From Clostridia bacterium (GTDB lineage Bacteria; Bacillota; Clostridia; Oscillospirales; Acutalibacteraceae), in NCBI GenBank assembly GCA_017437165.1, contig JAFSBS010000071.1:1-18144 (forward strand): a stretch of 18,144 bases of DNA. Reading direction: 5' to 3'. The position numbers were made by a program, and so were the translations under genes. This document shows positions 1 through 5,922 of this stretch, piece by piece (the stretch's first letter is position 1; each line of letters begins with the position of its first letter). The notes under the pieces are model-generated. The model was not told the origin of the DNA. It did no database searches and saw only the letters and a program-made list of their open reading frames with translations.

Positions 1-281
1 AAACGAAGACCGCCCTTGTAAGGACCGATAGCACCGTTGAACTGAACACGGTAACCTGTATTTACGTGTACCTTACCCTTGTCGTCTGTCCATGTAACTC
101 TGAAAGTGATTTGTCTTTCAGGTTCTACAATTCTTTCAAGCAAAGAATATTTTTCATATTCAGGATTTTGCTCAATAACCGGTTCTAATGATGTTAAAAC
201 TTCTGTAACTGTCTGAACGAACTCCGGCTCGTTAGCGTGTTTCTTTGCTACATCATCAATTACTCTTTGAACATAACTCAT
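1..281 (-). CDS. gdhA: NADP-type glutamate dehydrogenase, N-terminal part (runs off the window)
   Basis: Glutamate dehydrogenase interconverts glutamate with 2-oxoglutarate plus ammonia in the cytoplasm, linking nitrogen and carbon metabolism. Only the first 93 codons are present. They begin MSYVQRVIDDV and include PERQITFRVTW and the family signature NTGYRVQFNGAIGPYKGGLR, which in hexameric GDHs forms the start of the substrate-binding domain. The N-terminal layout (helical 55 residues, then PER.I.FRV) fits the bacterial NADP-dependent ~445-residue class. The ATG at 281 is preceded by TAAGGAGT at good spacing. The gene reads leftwards away from the repeat region and appears to have its own promoter at 325-353. 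The rest of the gene lies outside the window, so cofactor specificity cannot be read directly. Confidence 0.93.
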   Translation of the reverse strand, partial: MSYVQRVIDDVAKKHANEPEFVQTVTEVLTSLEPVIEQNPEYEKYSLLERIVEPERQITFRVTWTDDKGKVHVNTGYRVQFNGAIGPYKGGLR

Positions 282-324
282 ATCTATTACTCCTTAAAAT
301 TAGAATAAAAATTTTTACCCGCTT

Positions 325-353
325 ATTTTATACCCGTTTTAGTCAAATTGCAA
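325..353 (-). promoter_or_regulatory. Predicted sigma-A promoter of gdhA
   Basis: On the minus strand TTGCAA (353-348) is followed after 17 bp by TAAAAT (330-325), about 44 bp upstream of the gdhA start codon. Spacing is ideal and both boxes match four or five of six consensus bases. The call comes from sequence only. Confidence 0.55.
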
Positions 354-462
354 CAAATTTCTGTTCAGGTTTTGTAATATTGTAACATTGAATAAAAATA
401 AGCGTGAACAAAACGAACTTTTTTTGCAAAATACAGGCAAATTCTTACATTTTTTGACTTAA

Positions 463-486
463 AAAAGTGAATTATTATTCACTTTT
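463..486 (-). terminator. Possible terminator hairpin, AT-rich
   Basis: A perfect 10-bp dyad (AAAAGTGAAT / ATTCACTTTT, loop 473-476) is followed on the minus strand by a T run that merges with the stem (complement of 461-466). It lies between the small minus-strand gene ending at 652 and gdhA, so it could end the former's transcript. The stem has little GC and may instead be a protein-binding dyad. Confidence 0.35.
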
Positions 487-538
487 CTGTGATAAACAAC
501 CTTTTTTATACACATTTTATTATATGCCGTGGTCGGTA

Positions 539-554
539 TGTCAGTGAGTCAGTG
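539..554. repeat. Short tandem-repeat arm (GTCAGTGA type), left
   Basis: TGTCAGTGAGTCAGTG is two copies of GTCAGTG with one extra base. An inverted, slightly different copy (CACTGACAACTGACA) lies at 1179-1193, so the two enclose the hairpin at 578-626 and both small genes. It resembles the 7-bp repeat arms flanking other elements in this window, but with only two units and an indel the assignment is tentative. Confidence 0.45.
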
Positions 555-577
555 GTTATAAATTGAAACAATAAATT

Positions 578-626
578 GGTCCTATCATCAAAAGTTGATT
601 TGGATATCAACTAAAATGATAGGACC
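578..626. repeat. CTATCAT-core hairpin element, copy 1
   Basis: An 11-bp perfect outer stem (GGTCCTATCAT 578-588 / ATGATAGGACC 616-626) encloses a second 7-bp stem (AGTTGAT 593-599 / ATCAACT 606-612). The same core, CCTATCAT then AGTTGAT then ATGATAGG, recurs at 8062-8095, 12065-12107 and, inverted, 13327-13364. It lies just past the stop codon of the minus-strand RHH gene and may act as its 3'-end structure. This copy has the most complete inner stem of the four. Confidence 0.75.
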
Positions 627-651
627 CTACATACTTTTAACATAGATTAAT

Positions 652-822
652 TTAGTTTTCTTTAATATCTTCCAATGCTGAACGCACTGCTGCAATTACA
701 AACGCAGAAAAGTTACATTCTTTTCCCTGAATTGCTTTTTCTACCTCTTCTATTACATCATTCGGAAAACGAATTGTTTTATTTGTTGTTGGCGGAATTG
801 ATGGTATTTTAAATTTTCCCAT
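652..822 (-). CDS. Small ribbon-helix-helix protein (YlcI/YnfO-like)
   Basis: A 56-residue protein beginning MGKFKIPSIPP. The core TNKTIRFPNDVIEEVEKAIQ followed by CNFSAFVIAAVRSALEDI fits a ribbon-helix-helix fold: a short beta strand (KTIRF), helix A (DVIEEVEKAI) and helix B (FSAFVIAAVRSAL). It resembles the small YlcI/YnfO (DUF3950) proteins common in Firmicutes. RHH proteins bind DNA as dimers and serve as repressors or antitoxins; this particular target is unknown. I chose the ATG at 822 because GAGGT lies at proper spacing; an upstream ATG at 852 would add ten residues without a better site and cover the palindrome. It is divergent from the small gene at 952, and dyads between them are candidate autoregulatory operators. 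No toxin-like partner is recognisable. Confidence 0.75.
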   Translation of the reverse strand: MGKFKIPSIPPTTNKTIRFPNDVIEEVEKAIQGKECNFSAFVIAAVRSALEDIKEN

Positions 823-834
823 ATAAATTACCTC

Positions 835-916
835 GCAATACAATTGTCTCACAATTAGTTTATAACACTATATTCATAAAATATGCATTGCATTTGTATT
901 GCAGTTATATTATAAT
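835..916. promoter_or_regulatory. Divergent promoter with operator-like dyads
   Basis: On the plus strand TTGCAT (888-893) and TATAAT (911-916) are 17 bp apart, a near-consensus promoter for the gene at 952. The 9-mer TTGTATTGC (894-902) lies in its spacer and is the exact reverse complement of GCAATACAA (835-843) near the opposite gene's start. A separate dyad AATTGT-CTC-ACAATT occupies 842-856, just upstream of the minus-strand start. Such placement suits autorepression by a dimeric RHH protein, but that is inference. Confidence 0.5.
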
Positions 917-951
917 ATTTTCTATCAAACAAAAAAGGAATATTGATTGAA

Positions 952-1149
952 ATGAAAAAAATAATTATTCGTTTTCTCATTAACTTACAGGACAAAGAAT
1001 TGACGAAAAAAGCCGAAGACGCAAATATGAAATTAATAACTTTTTGCACAGACATTATTTTAAAACTAAAAGGTAAAAACATTTATTTGACAGAAAATGA
1101 AATAAATGAAGCAGTTAAAAGTTTTTTGGACACAAACCCAAATGGTTAA
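952..1149 (+). CDS. Small hypothetical protein, possibly RHH-like
   Basis: A 65-residue lysine-rich protein beginning MKKIIIRFLIN and ending in DTNPNG. I do not recognise the family. The order of a short hydrophobic beta-like strand (KKIIIRFLIN), a helix (DKELTKKAEDANMK) and a second helix (LITFCTDIILKLKG) is compatible with a ribbon-helix-helix fold, followed by a further helix (TENEINEAVKSFL). GGAA at 937-940 gives about 11 bases to the ATG at 952; the in-frame TTG at 943 is too close to it. A strong promoter (888-916) lies directly upstream, which argues that the frame is real. There is no membrane segment or signal peptide. Codons are AT-rich like the neighbours. Confidence 0.5.
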   Translation: MKKIIIRFLINLQDKELTKKAEDANMKLITFCTDIILKLKGKNIYLTENEINEAVKSFLDTNPNG

Positions 1150-1171
1150 TTACTCAAATTAAAGCACTTAC

Positions 1172-1195
1172 ACTCTTACACTGACAACTGACACC
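1172..1195. repeat. Short tandem-repeat arm (CACTGAC type), right
   Basis: CACTGAC and AACTGAC stand in tandem with a 7-bp period (1179-1192), preceded by the looser unit ACTCTTA. The reverse complement nearly matches 539-554. It ends one base before the -35 box of the GH28 promoter. Confidence 0.4.
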
Positions 1196-1225
1196 TTGCA
1201 ATATTCAACCAAATTATGCTATAAT
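1196..1225 (+). promoter_or_regulatory. Promoter of the GH28-like gene
   Basis: TTGCAA (1196-1201), an 18-bp spacer and TATAAT (1220-1225) with an extended TGC just before the -10. The expected start near 1232 gives a leader of about 25 bases before the GTG at 1257. Confidence 0.65.
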
Positions 1226-1256
1226 TACAATATCTTAAAAAAAGGAAGTATGTAGT

Positions 1257-2588
1257 GTGAAATACTTTTATCCTGAAGATTTCGGCGCTGTTGCCGACGG
1301 AAAAATAAATGATGTAAAAGCAATTCAGAGCGCTATTGATAAGGCAGAAGAAAATGGTGGCGGTACAGTAGTTTTAACAAGCGGAAAAACATATTTTTCA
1401 GATTCCGTAAGAATGAAAAAGAATGTAGAATTGCACTTACAGAAAGGTGCTGTTTTAAAGGCTACTGACAACATTGACGGGTACATACGTCCTTGCAATA
1501 TGATAAATGACCCGAAAACTGCTCTTATCGGAAACCCCGTTACCGGCAAACCGTCGTTTGTATTTATTTATGGTTACGAAGCAGATAAATGCTCCATTAC
1601 AGGCGAAGGCACAATTGACGCAAATGGTCATAGTTTCGTGAAAAGAAAAGACAGATATTATGTAACAGGTGATTTTTACCCAAGACCAACTGTTATTTAT
1701 ATTGAAAAAAGTAATAATATCTCTTTTAAAGATTTCACAGTCATAGACGCACCATTCTGGACTCTTCACCCAGCGGGTTGTGATGATGTTTTAATATCAC
1801 AAATAAGAATTTTAAATGATTTGGATGTTGCCAACTCTGACGGTATTGACCCCGACCATTGCAGTAATGTGCGAATTCTCGGTTGTCATATTGAGTGTGC
1901 AGATGACTGTATTTGCTTAAAAGCATCAAAGGGTAACGCAGAGTATGGCCCTTGTGAAAACATCATAATTTCAGATTGTACTCTCATTTCGACTTCTGCA
2001 GCAATTAAAATCGGCACAGAAGGTGTCGGCGATTTCAGAAACATCATTGTAAATAACTGCATTATCACAAAAAGCAATCGCGGTCTTTCAATTCAGATTC
2101 GTGACGGTGGTAATGTTGAGAATGTTACATACTCAAACTGCATTATTGAAACACGACGTTTCTGCCCTGATTGGTGGGGTACTGCTGAACCAATTGTTAT
2201 CACTACATTTAACCGTGATGAAAATACAAAGTCAGGTAAAATTAAAAATATCCGTTTCTTCAATATTACCTGCAAAGGCGAAAATGGTGTTTTAGTACAC
2301 GGTAGCGAAGAAAATCTGATTGAAAATATTACTTTCGAAAATGTAAATGTAACTCTTTCTAAAACAACAAAATGGGAAAGCGGACTTTACGATTTAAGAC
2401 CCTGTCTTCAATATGGTGTCGAAAAAATAAAAAATTCCGCATTCTATTTAAGATATGCAGAAAATGTGTTGATAGAAAAATGTTCAGTTAATTGGGGAAA
2501 AATCTGCGATGAATACAACAAAAAAATTGATGCTGAAAATTGCCCGGGTTTAGAAATGATAAGGTTTACCGGAACTGATGCGAGATAA
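1257..2588 (+). CDS. Glycoside hydrolase family 28-like protein (polygalacturonase superfamily)
   Basis: A 443-residue right-handed beta-helix protein of the polygalacturonase type, which cleaves galacturonic-acid linkages in pectin or its fragments. The N-terminus carries the usual FGAVADGKINDVKAIQSAID segment. Motif I appears as NSDGIDPD (193-200) and motif II as ADDCICLKA (215-223), so the three catalytic Asp positions (195, 216, 217) are kept. The usual GHG motif is replaced by SAAIKIGTE (247-255), and the RIK motif by LSIQIRDGG (277-285). This variant occurs in broad GH28-like families, so the substrate is uncertain. There is no signal peptide, implying action on imported oligosaccharides in the cytoplasm. 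The start is GTG, set by AAAGGAAG eight bases upstream. It is transcribed alone, with its own promoter and a terminator at 2642. Confidence 0.85.
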   Translation: MKYFYPEDFGAVADGKINDVKAIQSAIDKAEENGGGTVVLTSGKTYFSDSVRMKKNVELHLQKGAVLKATDNIDGYIRPCNMINDPKTALIGNPVTGKPSFVFIYGYEADKCSITGEGTIDANGHSFVKRKDRYYVTGDFYPRPTVIYIEKSNNISFKDFTVIDAPFWTLHPAGCDDVLISQIRILNDLDVANSDGIDPDHCSNVRILGCHIECADDCICLKASKGNAEYGPCENIIISDCTLISTSAAIKIGTEGVGDFRNIIVNNCIITKSNRGLSIQIRDGGNVENVTYSNCIIETRRFCPDWWGTAEPIVITTFNRDENTKSGKIKNIRFFNITCKGENGVLVHGSEENLIENITFENVNVTLSKTTKWESGLYDLRPCLQYGVEKIKNSAFYLRYAENVLIEKCSVNWGKICDEYNKKIDAENCPGLEMIRFTGTDAR

Positions 2589-2641
2589 TAGTTGTACAGC
2601 AAACTTACATTTTGAAGGTTTTAAAAAATCTTAAAAATGTA

Positions 2642-2700
2642 ACAGCCCTTGACTCATGTTAAAAAACATCCGAACCAAGGGCTGTCACTGTTCACTTTTT
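2642..2700 (+). terminator. Terminator after the GH28-like gene
   Basis: A perfect 10-bp GC-containing stem, ACAGCCCTTG (2642-2651) / CAAGGGCTGT (2676-2685), has a small ATGTT/AACAT stem inside its loop. A T run at 2696-2700 follows. The long loop and a ten-base gap to the T run are unusual, but its place 53 bases after the stop codon fits. Confidence 0.6.
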
Positions 2701-2747
2701 GTATCTAACATCATTCTCATTTACCTCTTCTTTCTACAGATTTTTTC

Positions 2748-2837
2748 AGGCGATTCCTTTTATATATTAACGGTTAAAGCTTTAACTCTTTTTTATTTTA
2801 ATTTCTTCAGGAATTCGCCACCGGCTTATTTAAAGCC
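2748..2837. other. Structured intergenic segment, function unknown
   Basis: No convincing gene is visible between 2701 and 3243. Within it GGCGATTCC (2749-2757) can pair with GGAATTCGCC (2810-2819) with one bulge, enclosing the perfect palindrome GTTAAAGCTTTAAC (2773-2786). A small hairpin GGCTT-ATTTA-AAGCC follows at 2823-2837. These may belong to an untranslated RNA or a protein-binding region. Confidence 0.35.
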
Positions 2838-2856
2838 AAGGATTGATGTTTAGTTG

Positions 2857-3025
2857 TACATTGTAACCACACTTTCAATTTTTGAATTTGAACTATAGTT
2901 TCTTAATACATCGGAACCACACTTTCAAATTTTTTTAGTTTTAAGTTTCTGGTTTTTTAGTACATCGGAACCACACTTTCTTTTTAGATTTTTGTGTTTT
3001 ACTGTGGCATCGGACTCACCCTTCC
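2857..3025. repeat. Array of spaced 20-bp direct repeats, ~50-bp period
   Basis: TACATTGTAACCACACTTTC (2857-2876), TACATCGGAACCACACTTTC (2907-2926) and the same 20-mer again at 2961-2980 are separated by AT-rich stretches of 30 and 34 bp. A decayed fourth copy, beginning GGCATCGGACTCACC, occupies 3006-3025. Copies two and three are identical over 20 bases; the intervening sequence is T-rich and shares short words (TTTTTAG, GTTTCT). The function is unknown. It lies upstream of the AAA+ operon promoter and could be a regulator-binding array or the remains of tandem duplication. Confidence 0.75.
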
Positions 3026-3149
3026 TTTGTCTATATAGTAGCACACAAAAAAGCTCTTTTCAATTCACAATATTCAACAAAGTTAAAAGTCTCTGTATAG
3101 CTAAAACAGAGAGAATAATCATTCACCGCAACGACTTTCAGAAAAGTTG

Positions 3150-3179
3150 TTGACAATATATATTTTTATATGTTATTCT
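3150..3179 (+). promoter_or_regulatory. Promoter of the VWA-LRR-AAA+ operon
   Basis: A perfect TTGACA (3150-3155) and TATTCT (3174-3179) are 18 bp apart, with an extended TGT before the -10 box. The predicted start near 3186 places a hairpin at the very 5' end of the transcript. Confidence 0.65.
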
Positions 3180-3188
3180 TAAAGGGTA

Positions 3189-3214
3189 GTCGGTTAAAAA
3201 AACCGACCTTTTTT
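3189..3214 (+). terminator. Terminator-like hairpin in the operon leader (possible attenuator)
   Basis: GTCGGTT (3189-3195) and AACCGAC (3201-3207) form a 7-bp stem with an A5 loop, followed by C and six T. It has the form of an intrinsic terminator yet sits only a few bases after the predicted transcription start and 30 bases before the first gene. It could end leftward-arriving transcription, attenuate the operon, or protect the 5' end of the mRNA. Confidence 0.55.
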
Positions 3215-3243
3215 GCTTTTTATGAAAGGAGTGAGAATATTTA

Positions 3244-4650
3244 ATGGAGAAAACAAAAACAGAAATTTTAGCTGAAGAAATCTTATTAAAAGCTAAAACT
3301 GAACTCACAGGAAATATCCACTCACTCATAAGAGCTATAAACACTTTAGAATTTGTACCAACAAATGAAGAAGATATTTTTACTGACGCAAAATGTTTTT
3401 ATTATAACCCTAATTATATTCTTTTACGATTCAAAGAAAACACTGTTTCCGTAAATCGCGTTTTACTTCACTCTATTCTTCACTGTATGCTTTTACACCC
3501 TTTCAATATTGATTTTAAGGATACTTCTCTCTGGAATATATCATCAGATATTTCTGTTGAAGCTACAATAAACAGTTGGGGGTTATCTTGCGTAAAGAGC
3601 GAAAAAGAAATAGCCCAGAATGCAATTATTGAAAATATAAAAAAACAAGTTAAAAACCTTTCTGCCGAAAACATTTATTACTATTTAAAGAGTAGTGATA
3701 TAAATAAAGAAACTCTTGAACTCTATAAAACCACATTTCAAGACGATGTTCATAAAATCTGGTACAAAAACAAGAACTTTGCATTTTTTGAATTTGATGA
3801 CGATGAAGAAACTGTTGAAGCTCGTTCAATTTATAAAAAAGCAGACAGCCGAAAAGGTCTTTCTAACGAGTCAAATGATAAAATAATGTATGATGCAATA
3901 AGTGGCTCTGCAAAAGAAGAAAAAGACGAATGGCGTAAAGTTACTCCGACGGTTGCAAGTGATATTGAAGCACTTAAAAAGCAAGGGTATATGTCCGGTG
4001 CAGATATTCAGATTTTAAAAAGTGTTACAAATGACAGATATGATTACAGTAAATTTTTAAAGAAATTCATTTTCTTTAACGAATCTGTGGAAATAAATGA
4101 TGATGAATTTGACTACATATTTTACACTTATGGTTTAAAAATGTATAAGAATATGCCTATTATAGAACCACTTGAGTATATAGAAAATCTTAAAACAAGA
4201 AAACTTTTTATTGCTATTGATACTTCCGGTTCTGTAAAAGGAAACATAGTTGAGAAATTTATAGAAAAAACTTATAATATATTAAAGTCAACCGATTTCT
4301 TTTCTGTTAATACAGAAATTCACATTATTCAATGTGATTCAGAAATAAAAGATGTTAAAATAATTCATAATCCTGATGAATTGGAAGATTACATTAAAAA
4401 TCTTAAATTAAATGGTTTTGGTGGTACAGATTTCAGACCTGTTTTTCAGTATGTTGATGAAATTTTTAACACTTCAAAACAAAATGAAATTAACGGACTT
4501 ATATATTTCACAGATGGTGAAGGTATTTACCCGAAACAAATACCAAAATATAAATCTGTATTCTTAATAAATGACAGTTGTTTTGATAAATCAAAAATGC
4601 CACTATGGGCAACACCACTTTTTATTGATAAAGATGATTTTTCTGAATAG
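3244..4650 (+). CDS. Metallopeptidase-like and VWA-domain protein (DUF2201 type)
   Basis: A 468-residue cytoplasmic protein of the type databases call a predicted metal-dependent peptidase. The N-terminal domain (about 1-200) has the family's RVLLHSILHCMLLHPF (72-87) and LWNISSDISVEATIN. The zinc motif is HSILH (76-80), with the catalytic Glu of HExxH replaced by Ser, so peptidase activity is doubtful. The C-terminal VWA domain (about 318-465) keeps a full metal-ion-dependent adhesion site: DTSGS (326-330), GGTD (393-396) and FTDGEG (422-427). VWA proteins with this architecture are usually partners of MoxR-type AAA+ ATPases, and one lies two genes downstream. The ATG at 3244 follows AAAGGAGTGAG. 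It is first in a tight operon whose next start is only 13 bases away. No signal peptide or membrane segment is seen. Confidence 0.85.
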   Translation: MEKTKTEILAEEILLKAKTELTGNIHSLIRAINTLEFVPTNEEDIFTDAKCFYYNPNYILLRFKENTVSVNRVLLHSILHCMLLHPFNIDFKDTSLWNISSDISVEATINSWGLSCVKSEKEIAQNAIIENIKKQVKNLSAENIYYYLKSSDINKETLELYKTTFQDDVHKIWYKNKNFAFFEFDDDEETVEARSIYKKADSRKGLSNESNDKIMYDAISGSAKEEKDEWRKVTPTVASDIEALKKQGYMSGADIQILKSVTNDRYDYSKFLKKFIFFNESVEINDDEFDYIFYTYGLKMYKNMPIIEPLEYIENLKTRKLFIAIDTSGSVKGNIVEKFIEKTYNILKSTDFFSVNTEIHIIQCDSEIKDVKIIHNPDELEDYIKNLKLNGFGGTDFRPVFQYVDEIFNTSKQNEINGLIYFTDGEGIYPKQIPKYKSVFLINDSCFDKSKMPLWATPLFIDKDDFSE

Positions 4651-4663
4651 TTAAGGTGATAGT

Positions 4664-5914
4664 TTGAAAATAAAAAACAATAAATTGGTTTTCAAAAAAA
4701 AGAAATCTAAAATAAATGAATACTGTTACAACGAAGACATTGTGAATTTAGAGTTATCGGACAGAGTAAAAGTAATATCGCGTATGACGTTTACAAGTTG
4801 CCGAAATTTAAAAACTGTAAAATTCAATGAAAACTTACAGAAGATTGGTTACGAAGCATTTTATAACTGCACTTCATTAGAAGAAGCCTTTATCCCTGTT
4901 AAACTTGAAAGTTTGGGCGAAGCTGCTTTTATGGACTGCAGAAATTTAAAAAAAGTTATACTGCCGTCAATAAAAATTCTGCCCAAAAATCTTTTTAAGG
5001 GTTGTTTTAATCTTGAAGAAATTGTAATTCCCCATTCAGTCGAAATTATTGAAGAAGGGTGCTTTCACAGTTGTACAAATCTGAAGAAAATAACCTTTTC
5101 TGAAAATGTCAAGCAAATTAAAGAGTATGCTTTCAAGCGTTGTCAATCTCTTGAAAGTGTTATATTTCCCGACTCACTTCAGATACTTGGAGATAAAGCA
5201 TTTGAAGACTGTAAAAATTTAAAATACATAAAATTTAACAGTGAATTAAAATATTTGGGTAAATCTGTTTTTTACAACAAATATTATGATGAGTACAAAA
5301 TTAAAGGTACTGCGTTTTGCTCATCATTCACATCAAAAGCAGATTTAGAAAACTGCATTACCATAACAATACCGAAAACTATAGATTATTTAACTCTTGG
5401 CTTTGAAGGTGTTTTGCCTTTCGCTTACAGAAACAAAAATAAAACCTGCCCTAATCACGTTTTATCAATTGAAAAAGAGCAGATAAAAGTATTTATGAGC
5501 AGTGCCTTTTATTCTTATCAGGATGATAGCGACTATATAATAAAAAACGGCGAATTCGATTTTTCAAAATATGATAATCAATTAGAAAAAGCAGAAGAAA
5601 CAGAAAAACCATTTGTGGCTGCCTTCAGACTTGCGTACCCTGAAAATTTAAGCAAATCAAAAGAAAAAGAATATTTTGATTTTATAAAGGGGTATGAAAA
5701 AGATGTTGCAATATTTTCTGTTGAAGTTAACGACCGGAATGTGTTATCATACTTATTAGAGAATTTTTCTTTCGATACAGAATTCTGTGCTACACTTTAT
5801 AGTCTCTGTGCTAAAAAAGGTTACAGTAATTTACAAGAAATTGTATCAGTTAAAAAGAAAAAAACTGCTCTCTCTGAAACAGAAGATTTACTTAATGAGT
5901 TACTTTTAGTGTGA
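4664..5914 (+). CDS. Intracellular BspA-type leucine-rich-repeat protein
   Basis: A 416-residue protein with roughly seven LRR_5 (BspA-like, ~23-residue) repeats over about residues 24-205. They recur as AFxxCxxLxxxxxP with Ile/Leu at repeat-defining positions, for example AFYNCTSLEE and AFKRCQSLESVIFPDSL. After residue 205 the pattern breaks and a mostly helical region follows (AFRLAYPENL, EYFDFIKGYE, NVLSYLLENF, ATLYSLCAKKG), which looks ankyrin-like though I cannot assign it. Surface BspA proteins have a signal peptide; this one has none and begins with a lysine-rich segment, so it should be cytoplasmic. The start is TTG at 4664, chosen because AAGGTG lies five bases upstream; the gap from the VWA gene is 13 bases. 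Between a VWA protein and a MoxR ATPase it may recognise or scaffold a client; that is inference. Confidence 0.82.
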   Translation: MKIKNNKLVFKKKKSKINEYCYNEDIVNLELSDRVKVISRMTFTSCRNLKTVKFNENLQKIGYEAFYNCTSLEEAFIPVKLESLGEAAFMDCRNLKKVILPSIKILPKNLFKGCFNLEEIVIPHSVEIIEEGCFHSCTNLKKITFSENVKQIKEYAFKRCQSLESVIFPDSLQILGDKAFEDCKNLKYIKFNSELKYLGKSVFYNKYYDEYKIKGTAFCSSFTSKADLENCITITIPKTIDYLTLGFEGVLPFAYRNKNKTCPNHVLSIEKEQIKVFMSSAFYSYQDDSDYIIKNGEFDFSKYDNQLEKAEETEKPFVAAFRLAYPENLSKSKEKEYFDFIKGYEKDVAIFSVEVNDRNVLSYLLENFSFDTEFCATLYSLCAKKGYSNLQEIVSVKKKKTALSETEDLLNELLLV

Positions 5915-5922
5915 GGTAAAAA

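Noticed and set aside
539..1195. Insertion sequence or toxin-antitoxin module
   Set aside because: No transposase is present, arms are short, and the second small protein has no toxin signature, so neither label is supported.
2656..2853. Possible 65-residue hydrophobic protein
   Set aside because: It starts inside the loop of the GH28 terminator, lacks a ribosome site and overlaps other structured DNA; probably chance.
2857..3025. CRISPR array
   Set aside because: Repeats are only about 20 bp, spacers vary in length (30, 34, 25 bp), are T-rich and resemble one another, and no cas gene is nearby.
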